From Bacteroidales bacterium (GTDB taxonomy: Bacteria; Bacteroidota; Bacteroidia; Bacteroidales; P3), in contig JAEDJL010000032.1 of the NCBI GenBank assembly GCA_016296345.1, forward strand, positions 1 through 24,885: a DNA stretch of 24,885 nt, read 5' to 3'. The stretch's first letter is position 1; each line of letters starts with the position of its first letter. Of the stretch, positions 14,950-22,276 are shown piece by piece. A program made the translations under genes and the position numbers. The notes under the pieces are model-generated. The model was not told the origin of the DNA. It did no database searches and worked only from the letters and a program-made list of their open reading frames with translations.

Positions 14950-15258
14950 CTACGGAAGTTTAATTTCGACATCCACACCGCTTGGCAATTCCAACTTAAC
15001 CAAAGCATCTATTGTCTTTGGAGAAGCACTGTCAATATCCAACAATCTTTTGTAAGAGCTTAACTCAAACTGCTCGCGTGATTTCTTGTTCACGAAAGTA
15101 GAACGATTGACCGTAAATATCTTCTTGTTTGTAGGCAAAGGAATTGGTCCTTTTACGTGTGCGCCTGTCAATTTCACGGTCTTGACGATCTTTTCAGCCG
15201 ACTTATCGACCAAATTGTGATCGTACGATTTCAATTTAATCCTAATTCTTTGACTCAC
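14950..15258 (-). CDS. rpsJ: Small-subunit ribosomal protein uS10
   Basis: uS10 is a 30S head protein and, as NusE, also joins transcription antitermination complexes with NusB. The 102 aa begin MSQRIRIKLKSYDHNLVDKS and end ALVKLELPSGVDVEIKLP. The long loop with GPIPLPTNKKIFTVNRSTFV is intact. The start codon is GTG (15258), the only non-ATG start I accept in this cluster; no nearby ATG gives a full-length uS10. Confidence 0.98.
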   Translation of the reverse strand: MSQRIRIKLKSYDHNLVDKSAEKIVKTVKLTGAHVKGPIPLPTNKKIFTVNRSTFVNKKSREQFELSSYKRLLDIDSASPKTIDALVKLELPSGVDVEIKLP

Positions 15259-15277
15259 GATTGTATAATTATTAATT

Positions 15278-17365
15278 TTACTCAGCCTTACTTTTCAAAA
15301 CATTCTCGGTAACATCCTTAGGTGCCTCTGCATAGTGAGAGAACTCCATGGTTGAATTTGCACGACCCGAAGTTATCGTTCTCAACGAAGTAACATAACC
15401 GAACATTTGTGCCAACGGAACTTTTGCTCTTACCGATTGAACACCGATTTTTGCTGTTATGCTGTCGAGAATTGCACGTCTTCTGTTCAAGTCTCCGGTA
15501 ACATCTCCCAAATAAGCATCAGGAGTATTGACCTCAACCGACATAATAGGCTCCAACAACACAGGTTTTGCTTTCTTTGCAGCTTCCTTGAATGCCATCT
15601 TTGCACACAACTCGAATGAAAGAGCATCTGAATCGACAGGGTGGAACGAACCATCTGTCAAAACGACCTTCATGCTTTCAAGCGGATAGCCTGCCAAGAC
15701 ACCATTTTGCATTGCCGCCTTAAATCCTTTTTCAACAGCAGGGATAAATTCCTTAGGCACATTACCGCCCTTGACTTCATTGACAAATTGCAAACCTTTG
15801 ACGCCTTCGTCTGCAGGAGACAAAGTAAACAAAATGTCGGCAAACTTACCTCTACCACCTGTTTGTTTCTTGAATACCTCACGATGTTCGCAAGAAGCGG
15901 TGATTGCCTCTTTGTAAGCAACCTGAGGAGCGCCTTGATTGCACTCTACGTTGAACTCTCTTCTGATACGGTCCATGATGATGTCCAAGTGCAACTCGCC
16001 CATTCCCTTCATGATTGTTTGTCCCGAAGCCTCGTCGGTTTGGATAATCAATGTAGGGTCTTCCTCACTCAACTTCATCAATGCGTTGTTGAACTTGTCT
16101 ATGTCAGCTTGCTTTGCAGGCTCGACAGCTATGGAAATCACCGGTTCAGGGAAAGTCATCGACTCCAATACTATCGGTGCATTCTCATCGCAAAGGGTGT
16201 TTCCGGTCTTTATGTCCTTAAATCCTACTGCAGCACCTATATCACCTGCCTCAATCTTGTCAAGCGGATTTTGCTTGTTTGCGTGCATTTGCATTACACG
16301 AGAAATACGTTCTTTCTTGCCCGTTGCCACATTATATACATATGAACCTGCTTCCAAAGTTCCCGAATAAACACGGAAGAAGCAAATTCTGCCAACGTAT
16401 GGGTCTGTTGCAATCTTGAATGCCAAAGCTGCCAAAGGAGCTTTTGGATCTACCTTTCTTGTGATAGTTTCACCCGACACAGGGTCAGTTCCTTCAATCT
16501 CAGGAATATCGACAGGAGAAGGCAAGAACTCGCAAATAGCATCAATAAGGTTTTGAACGCCCTTATTCTTGAAGGAAGAGCCACACAAAACAGGAGTAAT
16601 TCTCATCTCGCAAGTAGCCTTGCGGATTTGGTAAATCATCTCTTCTTCTGTGATAGAGTTCTCATCTTCCATATATCTCATCAAAAGCTCGTCGTCTTCC
16701 TCTGCAACACCCTCAATCAATTTCTTTCTGTACTCTGCAGCAATGTCTTTGAGGTCTTCCGGCATAGGAACTTCGTAGCACTTTGTTCCGTTCGATGCTT
16801 CATCGTACATCAAAGCCTTGTTGGAAATCAAGTCGATGACACCCTTGAACATATCTTCTTGTCCGATAGGAATTGTCAAAGGAACAGGGTTTGCACCCAA
16901 TCTTTCCTTCATCTGCTTGATTACATTGAAGAAGTCCGCACCTGCACGGTCCATCTTGTTCACAAAGCCGATACGAGGAACGTTGTATTTGTCTGCCTGT
17001 CTCCAAACAGTCTCGCTCTGAGGCTCGACACCGCCGACTGCACAGAACAAAGCAACAGCACCATCCAACACTCTCAAAGAACGCTCAACCTCAACGGTGA
17101 AATCGACGTGGCCCGGAGTGTCTATGATGTTAATCTTGTATTGTTTTTCCTTGTACTTCCAAAATACGGTTGTTGCAGCAGAAGTGATTGTGATACCTCT
17201 TTCCTGCTCTTGTGCCATCCAGTCCATTGTGGCAGCACCGTCGTGTGTTTCACCTATCTTATGGTTCTTTCCTGTATAATAAAGGATACGCTCGGTAGTT
17301 GTAGTCTTACCGGCGTCGATGTGAGCCATAATTCCGATATTTCTTGTATAATGTAGATCGCTCAT
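15278..17365 (-). CDS. fusA: Translation elongation factor G
   Basis: EF-G is the GTPase that moves tRNA and mRNA through the ribosome and takes part in recycling. The 695 aa contain all five domains. G1 is AHIDAGKTTTTER at about 14-26, G2/switch I has ERGITITSAATT, G3 is DTPGHVDFTVEVERS at about 82-96, and G4 is VNKMDRAGAD at about 136-145. The domain IV tip and the C-terminal GYVTSLRTITSGRA are present. It lies between rpsG (14 nt) and rpsJ (19 nt). No tuf gene follows it, unlike the E. coli str operon. Confidence 0.99.
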   Translation of the reverse strand: MSDLHYTRNIGIMAHIDAGKTTTTERILYYTGKNHKIGETHDGAATMDWMAQEQERGITITSAATTVFWKYKEKQYKINIIDTPGHVDFTVEVERSLRVLDGAVALFCAVGGVEPQSETVWRQADKYNVPRIGFVNKMDRAGADFFNVIKQMKERLGANPVPLTIPIGQEDMFKGVIDLISNKALMYDEASNGTKCYEVPMPEDLKDIAAEYRKKLIEGVAEEDDELLMRYMEDENSITEEEMIYQIRKATCEMRITPVLCGSSFKNKGVQNLIDAICEFLPSPVDIPEIEGTDPVSGETITRKVDPKAPLAALAFKIATDPYVGRICFFRVYSGTLEAGSYVYNVATGKKERISRVMQMHANKQNPLDKIEAGDIGAAVGFKDIKTGNTLCDENAPIVLESMTFPEPVISIAVEPAKQADIDKFNNALMKLSEEDPTLIIQTDEASGQTIMKGMGELHLDIIMDRIRREFNVECNQGAPQVAYKEAITASCEHREVFKKQTGGRGKFADILFTLSPADEGVKGLQFVNEVKGGNVPKEFIPAVEKGFKAAMQNGVLAGYPLESMKVVLTDGSFHPVDSDALSFELCAKMAFKEAAKKAKPVLLEPIMSVEVNTPDAYLGDVTGDLNRRRAILDSITAKIGVQSVRAKVPLAQMFGYVTSLRTITSGRANSTMEFSHYAEAPKDVTENVLKSKAE

Positions 17366-17379
17366 CTGTTCTTCAATGT

Positions 17380-17847
17380 TTAGAATCTAAAATGCGAGAA
17401 TGCCTTGTTGGCTTCAGCCATTCTGTGAATATCTTCTTTCTTCTTAAATGCTGCACCTTCTTCCTTGTATGCTGCCAATATCTCGGAAGCCAAACGAATA
17501 GCCATTGTCTTTTCGTTACGCTTGCGGGCAAATCCTATAAGGTTCTTCATACCCATCGATTGTTTTCTTTCGGGTCTGATTTCAGAAGGTATTTGGAAAG
17601 TGGCACCTCCGATTCTGCGGCTTCTTACCTCAACGGCAGGAGTTACGTTTGCCAAAGCTTTTTTCCAAACTTCCAAACCATTTTCGTTAGAACGTTCCGA
17701 CACAATATCTATCGCATCATAGAAAATATTGTAAGCTATGGTTTTCTTTCCTTTCAACATGATATTATTGACAAACTTGGTTACCAATACATCATTATAC
17801 TTAGGATCCGGAAGTATAATTCTCTTCCTTGGTTTTGCTTTTCTCAT
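17380..17847 (-). CDS. rpsG: Small-subunit ribosomal protein uS7
   Basis: uS7 starts assembly of the 30S head and lies at the E site. The 155 aa begin MRKAKPRKRIILPDPKYNDV. Family features are VTKFVNNIMLKGKKTIAYNI, the beta-hairpin VRSRRIGGATFQIPSEIRP and the C-terminal helix HRMAEANKAFSHFRF. In E. coli uS7 represses the str operon by binding between rpsL and rpsG. Here that gap is 31 nt and shows no evident large structure. Confidence 0.98.
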   Translation of the reverse strand: MRKAKPRKRIILPDPKYNDVLVTKFVNNIMLKGKKTIAYNIFYDAIDIVSERSNENGLEVWKKALANVTPAVEVRSRRIGGATFQIPSEIRPERKQSMGMKNLIGFARKRNEKTMAIRLASEILAAYKEEGAAFKKKEDIHRMAEANKAFSHFRF

Positions 17848-17878
17848 TACTCTAAAACTCTTTTAACCGATTAAATTA

Positions 17879-18265
17879 CTACTTCTTTGCTCCTTCTTTT
17901 GGCTTCTTTGCACCATATTTGGAACGTCTTTGTTTTCTTCCATCTACTCCTGCGGTATCAAGAGCGCCACGGATTATGTGGTATCTAACACCCGGAAGGT
18001 CCTTCACACGACCGCCTCTTATCATTACGATAGAGTGCTCTTGCAAGTTATGACCTTCGCCCGGAATGTAGGCATTTACTTCTTTTCCGTTGGTCAATTT
18101 CACTCTGGCAACTTTTCTCATTGCAGAGTTAGGCTTCTTGGGGGTTGTGGTGTACACTCTCGTGCAGACTCCCCTTCGTTGAGGACATCCGTCCAATGCA
18201 GGAGATTTACTCTTATACTCCAATTTTGTACGTCCCTTGCGGACTAATTGTTGAATTGTTGGCAT
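17879..18265 (-). CDS. rpsL: Small-subunit ribosomal protein uS12
   Basis: uS12 sits at the decoding centre and governs accuracy. The 128 aa start MPTIQQLVRKGRTKLEYKSK. The two lysines whose change gives streptomycin resistance elsewhere are intact, one in TPKKPNSAMRK and one in RGGRVKDLPGVRYH. The Asp in the latter motif is the site of methylthiolation by RimO in E. coli. First gene of the cluster, about 275 nt downstream of its predicted transcription start. Confidence 0.99.
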   Translation of the reverse strand: MPTIQQLVRKGRTKLEYKSKSPALDGCPQRRGVCTRVYTTTPKKPNSAMRKVARVKLTNGKEVNAYIPGEGHNLQEHSIVMIRGGRVKDLPGVRYHIIRGALDTAGVDGRKQRRSKYGAKKPKEGAKK

Positions 18266-18540
18266 ATCAAATATGTTCTATTCTTTAATTTTTCATTTGT
18301 TTCAATCCTTTCCAACCGAAAAACAATGGGTTGCAAAGGAAATAAATACTCAAAAACAGACACTCGTTCTCCCTGCGGAGAAATCGTATCCAATTTCAAA
18401 CTCAATGAAAGACCAACGTCCTCAAAATCACAGCCAAATGATTTCAAAAAGATCAAATTTCCAAGGATACGCAACCCATAAAAAAGAGCCGTTTTCAAGC
18501 CCTGTTTCGACAAGTATCCATACAGAAACGCCGATTTTTC
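18266..18540 (-). promoter_or_regulatory. Long structured 5' leader of the ribosomal supercluster
   Basis: No gene is supported here. On the minus strand the best structure (18359-18390) is a hairpin. A GAUAC/GUGUC outer stem is followed by a 3x3 internal loop (GAU against CGA, which allows tandem G.A pairs), then a UUCUCC/GGAGAA stem with a GCAG loop. Nearer the promoter, 18480-18503 has a weak 5-bp stem (AGGGC/GCTCT) followed by six T, resembling an attenuator. Ribosomal-protein leaders often bind one of the encoded proteins, so control here is plausible but unproven. Confidence 0.45.
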
Positions 18541-18546
18541 AGTTTG

Positions 18547-18577
18547 CAAAGGTACGACTTTTTTTTGTAATACCAAG
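18547..18577 (-). promoter_or_regulatory. Bacteroidota-type promoter for the rpsL-rplQ cluster
   Basis: The minus strand has TACCTTTG (18554-18547), a full match to the -7 element TAnnTTTG. It is preceded after exactly 19 bases by CTTG (18577-18574) at the -33 position, where TTTG is the consensus. The predicted transcription start is near 18540, which leaves a leader of about 275 nt before rpsL. Confidence 0.8.
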
Positions 18578-18664
18578 AAAACCAAAGAAAAAAATCACAA
18601 ACTTGGCAACTTTTTCGACATTTGCTCGTTAATAACATTGTAACAATTAAAACACACAACAATA

Positions 18665-18829
18665 ATGGAAAACCAGAATTACGAATGCAAGGTATGCGGT
18701 TACATTTACAACCCTGCCGTAGGCGATCCGGACAATGGCATTGCTCCCGGAACCAAATTTGAAGACCTCCCTGCCGATTGGACTTGTCCACTTTGCGGAG
18801 TAGGTAAAGAAGAATTTGAGAAAATCTAA
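18665..18829 (+). CDS. Rubredoxin
   Basis: A 54-aa one-iron electron carrier. The iron is held by four cysteines in two pairs: YECKVCGY (Cys8, Cys11) and WTCPLCGVGK (Cys41, Cys44). The intervening DPDNGIAPGTKFEDLPADW is the classic rubredoxin core. It is cytoplasmic and in anaerobes typically passes electrons to oxygen- or peroxide-reducing enzymes; no partner gene is adjacent. Start ATG at 18665. It is transcribed away from the ribosomal cluster, and no convincing promoter is visible; the best -7-like site, TAACATTG at 18633-18640, has one mismatch and no proper -33 element. A terminator follows 10 nt later. Confidence 0.97.
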   Translation: MENQNYECKVCGYIYNPAVGDPDNGIAPGTKFEDLPADWTCPLCGVGKEEFEKI

Positions 18830-18838
18830 AAAAGAACG

Positions 18839-18864
18839 AGAGAGGTGAAAGCCTCTCTTTTTTT
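18839..18864 (+). terminator. Terminator after rubredoxin
   Basis: A perfect 7-bp stem AGAGAGG/CCTCTCT with a TGAAAG loop is followed by seven T, starting 10 nt past the stop codon. Confidence 0.93.
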
Positions 18865-18877
18865 GTCGTATTCCGTC

Positions 18878-18951
18878 TCGGCGTTTTGATTAAAAATAAA
18901 ACGCCGATTTATTTTGCCAAAGCGGCGTTTTATCCGACTGAAACGGCGTTT
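18878..18951. repeat. Cluster of CGGCGTTTT repeats in both orientations
   Basis: Within 74 bp CGGCGTTTT occurs three times directly (18879-18887, 18923-18931 and, lacking the last T, 18944-18951) and once inverted (18898-18906). The first and the inverted copy form a perfect 10-bp inverted repeat, TCGGCGTTTT/AAAACGCCGA, with a 10-nt loop. It lies between two convergent terminators, so it is probably not transcribed strongly. No other content is seen in the 18865-18991 gap. Confidence 0.8.
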
Positions 18952-18991
18952 GGGTCGTCTCCATTCTTGCTTTCAGAAAGTGTGATTATAC

Positions 18992-19022
18992 AAAAAAAGG
19001 CAACACCACAGAGATGTTGCCC
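18992..19022 (-). terminator. Terminator of the pyrophosphatase gene
   Basis: On the minus strand GGGCAACA pairs with TGTTGCC around a 9-nt loop and is followed by seven T. It sits about 40 nt past the hppA stop and faces the rubredoxin terminator. Confidence 0.92.
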
Positions 19023-19061
19023 TTCGAATAATAAATTCAGTAACAAAAATATCAGCTTTGA

Positions 19062-21470
19062 TTATTTGTCTATTCTCATCTTGTAGAACGAACGATACAC
19101 AAAGTAGCAAGCCACAAGGAAGAACACAACACCTATGTATGGTGCAATGTCTCTGAATGCCTCACTTATTGCTATCTCCATTGCCAACAAACCAAACAAA
19201 GTGGTAAACTTGATTATAGGGTTGAGAGCAACGGACGATGTGTCCTTGAACGGGTCGCCCACGGTGTCGCCCACAACAGAGGCATCATGAAGCGGAGTTC
19301 CCTTGGCTTTCAAATCCACCTCCACAATCTTCTTGGCATTGTCCCAGCTGCCGCCCGCATTTGCCATAAACACCGCTTGGAACAAACCAAACAAAGCAAT
19401 GGAAACCAAATAGCTGACAAACAAGGACACAGCCTCCTGTCCGCCAATCGAAGACGGAGACGAAAGACAAGCTATACCCAAAGCGAAGAAGAAGATTGCC
19501 ACAAAGATGTTAAACATTCCCTTTTGTGCATACTGTGTGCATATTCTGACGACCTCTACCGAGCTTTTCTCGTCGGCTTTCTTCGGTCCGTTCACATCAA
19601 GGTTGATATTGCCCTTGATATACTCCACTGCTCTGTATGCACCTGTGGTAACAGCCTGAGTGGAAGCACCGGTAAACCAATAGATGACAGCACCGCCAAG
19701 CAAGAAGCCCAAGATAGTGTAAGGATTGAGAAGATTGAGAAGACTTGCAGGCTCGACACCGAGAGTTTTCTCAATCATCAAGATGAGCGAGAAAATCATC
19801 GTGGTTGCTCCCACGACAGCCGTACCTATCAAGACAGGCTTTGCAGTTGCCTTAAAGGTGTTTCCTGCTCCGTCGTTGGCTTCAAGGTAGTATTTTGACT
19901 TTTCCCAATCGGGCTTGAACTTAAATTCTTTCTCTATCTCGGCATCTACGTTCTCCACCTGCTCAATCAACGAAAGCTCATATACCGACTGAGCATTGTC
20001 GGTTACCGGTCCGTAGCTATCGACCGCAATGGTAACCGGACCCATTCCGAGCATACCGAACGCAATAAGTCCGAAAGCAAAAATTGAAGGATAAAGCATT
20101 CCTATGCCCGCAAGCTCCGACGAGAAAATATATCCTGCGAACATCAAAATCACAAATATCAATCCTGTCCAGAAGCCTGAGAAATTACCGGCAACAAATC
20201 CCGACAAAATATTGAGCGAAGCACCTCCCTGCTCCGAGGCTTTGACCACCTCTTTGACGTGCAAGGACTTTGGCGAAGTGAATATTTTTGTGATTTCGGG
20301 GATAACCGCAGCACCGAGAGTACCGCAAGAGATTATCGTTGCCAAAATCCACCACAAATCGGTGTTGCCATGAAGCTCGCCGATAAGAAGATATGAAGCA
20401 ATGTAAGTTCCGATAATCGAAAGAATGGAAGTAATCCAAACCAAGTTGGTAAGAGGAGCTTCAAAGTCAAGCTCGTCTTTCTTGCCATAAAGCAGCTTGC
20501 TGACAAAATTGTTGATGTAGTAAGCAATCACAGAAGTAACAATACCGAGTATTCTCATTGTGAATATCCACACCAAAAGCTGACGTTGGATTTCGGTGTC
20601 GGGGATTGCCAACAAGATAAACGACACAAGAGCAACACCCGTTACTCCGTAAGTCTCGAAGCCGTCGGCAGTCGGTCCTATGCTGTCGCCTGCATTGTCT
20701 CCCGTACAGTCGGCAATAACACCCGGATTTCTCGGGTCATCTTCGCCAATCTTGAACACCACCTTCATAAGGTCAGAACCAATGTCGGCAATCTTGGTAA
20801 AGATACCGCCCGCAATTCTGAGTGCAGACGCACCGAGACTCTCGCCTATTGCAAAACCAATAAAGCACGCACCGGCAAGCTCGGCAGGCATAAGCAACAA
20901 GATAACCAACATAAGCAAAAGTTCAACACAAATCAACACAACGCCTATGCTCATACCCGCACTCAAAGGAATGTTGAGCAACTTCAAAGGATTGCGACGA
21001 AGAGAAGCAAAAGCCATTCTCGAATTTGCCAAAGTATTCATACGAATACCGTATGCGGCAACCGAATAAGAACCGAGCATTCCCACAACCGTCCAAGCCA
21101 AAATCAACAAGACAGCACCAATGCCGAAGCTCGTACCGTCCTCACCCTTTGCAAGAAAACCAAAATAGGCAGCAACCGCTATACCTATAAATATAAACAA
21201 GCGTGCAAGAAACTTGCCTTGTTGTTTGAGATAAGTCGAACAAGTCTTGTAAATGACCTGAGCAACCTCGAGCATACTCTTGTGAGCAGGCATCTTCTTC
21301 ACTTTCAAAAACTGATACAAGCCAAAAAGTATTCCCAAAAAAGCAACAAAAAATCCCCAATGCAATACTCCAAACTCTTGTATTTCACCGGGGATTTTCA
21401 AGTCGGCTTCACTCGCCTGCACCACAGCAGGCAACAGTGCTGATAACAGCAATAAATAGATCCTTTTCAT
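19062..21470 (-). CDS. hppA: Membrane-bound ion-pumping pyrophosphatase, divergent type
   Basis: Couples hydrolysis of pyrophosphate to cation pumping across the membrane. The 802 aa hold about 16 hydrophobic segments. Catalytic motifs: DIGSDLMK (229-236), GEDDPRNPGVIADCTGDNAGD-like stretch at about 242-262, DSYGPVTDNAQ (484-494) and VVGDTVGDPFKDTSS near the C-terminus. The first motif departs from the canonical GADLVGKVE. Lys540 in GNTFKAT is at the place where Lys marks potassium-independent enzymes. The N-terminus (MKRIYLLLLSALLPAVVQAS) looks like a signal peptide or an extra helix. Together these suggest the divergent H+-pumping clade; whether H+ or Na+ is moved cannot be read from sequence. 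Confidence 0.95.
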   Translation of the reverse strand: MKRIYLLLLSALLPAVVQASEADLKIPGEIQEFGVLHWGFFVAFLGILFGLYQFLKVKKMPAHKSMLEVAQVIYKTCSTYLKQQGKFLARLFIFIGIAVAAYFGFLAKGEDGTSFGIGAVLLILAWTVVGMLGSYSVAAYGIRMNTLANSRMAFASLRRNPLKLLNIPLSAGMSIGVVLICVELLLMLVILLLMPAELAGACFIGFAIGESLGASALRIAGGIFTKIADIGSDLMKVVFKIGEDDPRNPGVIADCTGDNAGDSIGPTADGFETYGVTGVALVSFILLAIPDTEIQRQLLVWIFTMRILGIVTSVIAYYINNFVSKLLYGKKDELDFEAPLTNLVWITSILSIIGTYIASYLLIGELHGNTDLWWILATIISCGTLGAAVIPEITKIFTSPKSLHVKEVVKASEQGGASLNILSGFVAGNFSGFWTGLIFVILMFAGYIFSSELAGIGMLYPSIFAFGLIAFGMLGMGPVTIAVDSYGPVTDNAQSVYELSLIEQVENVDAEIEKEFKFKPDWEKSKYYLEANDGAGNTFKATAKPVLIGTAVVGATTMIFSLILMIEKTLGVEPASLLNLLNPYTILGFLLGGAVIYWFTGASTQAVTTGAYRAVEYIKGNINLDVNGPKKADEKSSVEVVRICTQYAQKGMFNIFVAIFFFALGIACLSSPSSIGGQEAVSLFVSYLVSIALFGLFQAVFMANAGGSWDNAKKIVEVDLKAKGTPLHDASVVGDTVGDPFKDTSSVALNPIIKFTTLFGLLAMEIAISEAFRDIAPYIGVVFFLVACYFVYRSFYKMRIDK

Positions 21471-21521
21471 ATTAAGTGTTTGTTTATTTTTCTGATTTTG
21501 TTTTCCTCAACTTTCGACCGG

Positions 21522-21552
21522 CAAAGGTACAAAGAAAAATCAATATTCCAAA
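21522..21552 (-). promoter_or_regulatory. Bacteroidota-type promoter of hppA
   Basis: The minus strand has TTTG (21552-21549), 19 bases, then TACCTTTG (21529-21522): a complete match to the consensus in sequence and spacing. The predicted start near 21515 gives a leader of about 45 nt. Confidence 0.88.
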
Positions 21553-21635
21553 GACCAAATCGCATTTTTGTGCCAATTAACAAACATTTGAGAGGAATTT
21601 ACGTTCAAACAAAAAAGAGAAAAAACTCAAAAGAC

Positions 21636-22199
21636 ATGAGACTATTGTTGGAAGTGGTCAAAGTAGGACAATCGGTAGCCAAAGGATTGTCGGACGTATT
21701 GTTGTTCAACCGCAACAAAAACATGATAATCTGCCTGTCGGTTGGAGAATATGAGGCAGAAATGATGGCATTGGCATTGGACAAAACACCCTTGCCAAAA
21801 CCCGTGATGTTTGACAGCTTTGCCGACATACTCTTCACCTTTGACATAGGAGTGGAATTTGTGTTGATAGACTCCTTTTCGGAAGGCATATACGGAGCAA
21901 AGCTCTTTTGCCACAGCCAAACGGAATGCAAAGCGTTTGAAGTGAGAGTATCTGATGCGATAAACATAGCCCTCAGAGCCGGCTGCCCGATTTATGCAAC
22001 CGAAGAACTGATTGAGCAAGTGGGATTTGATGCAGAAATGTTGCTGCAAGACCAAGAAGAGCATCAAGAAGAAACAAGCTGCCCGAAAGCCGACTGGGAT
22101 TTGCAACTGCTCGAAGAACTATTGCAAGACGCCGTAAAAAAAGAAGACTACGAGCTTGCAGTACTGCTGCGAGACAAAATCAACGAACTAAAACAATAA
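21636..22199 (+). CDS. Bifunctional nuclease-family (DUF151) protein with UVR domain
   Basis: The 187-aa product has a DUF151 domain at about residues 1-130: start MRLLLEVVKVGQS, then SVGEYEAEMMALALDKTPLPKP, FEVRVSDAINIALRAGCPIYAT. A UVR motif follows at about 155-186 (LEELLQDAVKKEDYELAVLLRD). Plant members of the family were reported to have DNase and RNase activity; the role in Bacteroidota is not established. UVR motifs mediate UvrB-UvrC contact, and also occur in other proteins. The frame is open 52 codons further upstream but only from a TTG, and that part would overlap the hppA promoter region, so I use ATG 21636. Confidence 0.9.
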   Translation: MRLLLEVVKVGQSVAKGLSDVLLFNRNKNMIICLSVGEYEAEMMALALDKTPLPKPVMFDSFADILFTFDIGVEFVLIDSFSEGIYGAKLFCHSQTECKAFEVRVSDAINIALRAGCPIYATEELIEQVGFDAEMLLQDQEEHQEETSCPKADWDLQLLEELLQDAVKKEDYELAVLLRDKINELKQ

Positions 22200-22243
22200 G
22201 CCGCAAAACAACACCGTCCTTCTCCTATTTGAGGAAAAAGACC

Positions 22244-22251
22244 TACCTTCG
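22244..22251 (+). promoter_or_regulatory. Possible -7 promoter element of the HEAT-like gene
   Basis: TACCTTCG differs from TAnnTTTG by one base and would place transcription start near 22258, before ATG 22277. No TTTG is found at the right distance upstream, so this is weak. Confidence 0.3.
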
Positions 22252-22276
22252 CACCACAGAAAAACAGATACCAAAA

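Noticed and set aside
16553..17356. Long plus-strand frame opposite fusA (267 codons)
   Set aside because: Antisense shadow of a highly conserved gene with no motif of its own; the same holds for the plus-strand frames opposite hppA and the ribosomal genes.
18244..18585. Minus-strand open frame of 113 codons across the rpsL leader
   Set aside because: It starts from TTG upstream of the predicted transcription start, covers the promoter and overlaps rpsL in another frame. No recognisable domain.
18633..18640. Promoter -7 element for rubredoxin (TAACATTG)
   Set aside because: One mismatch and no TTTG at a proper distance upstream; too weak to annotate.
21480..21635. Longer start for the DUF151 protein
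   Set aside because: It needs a TTG start and would run through the hppA promoter; residues before ATG 21636 show no domain.
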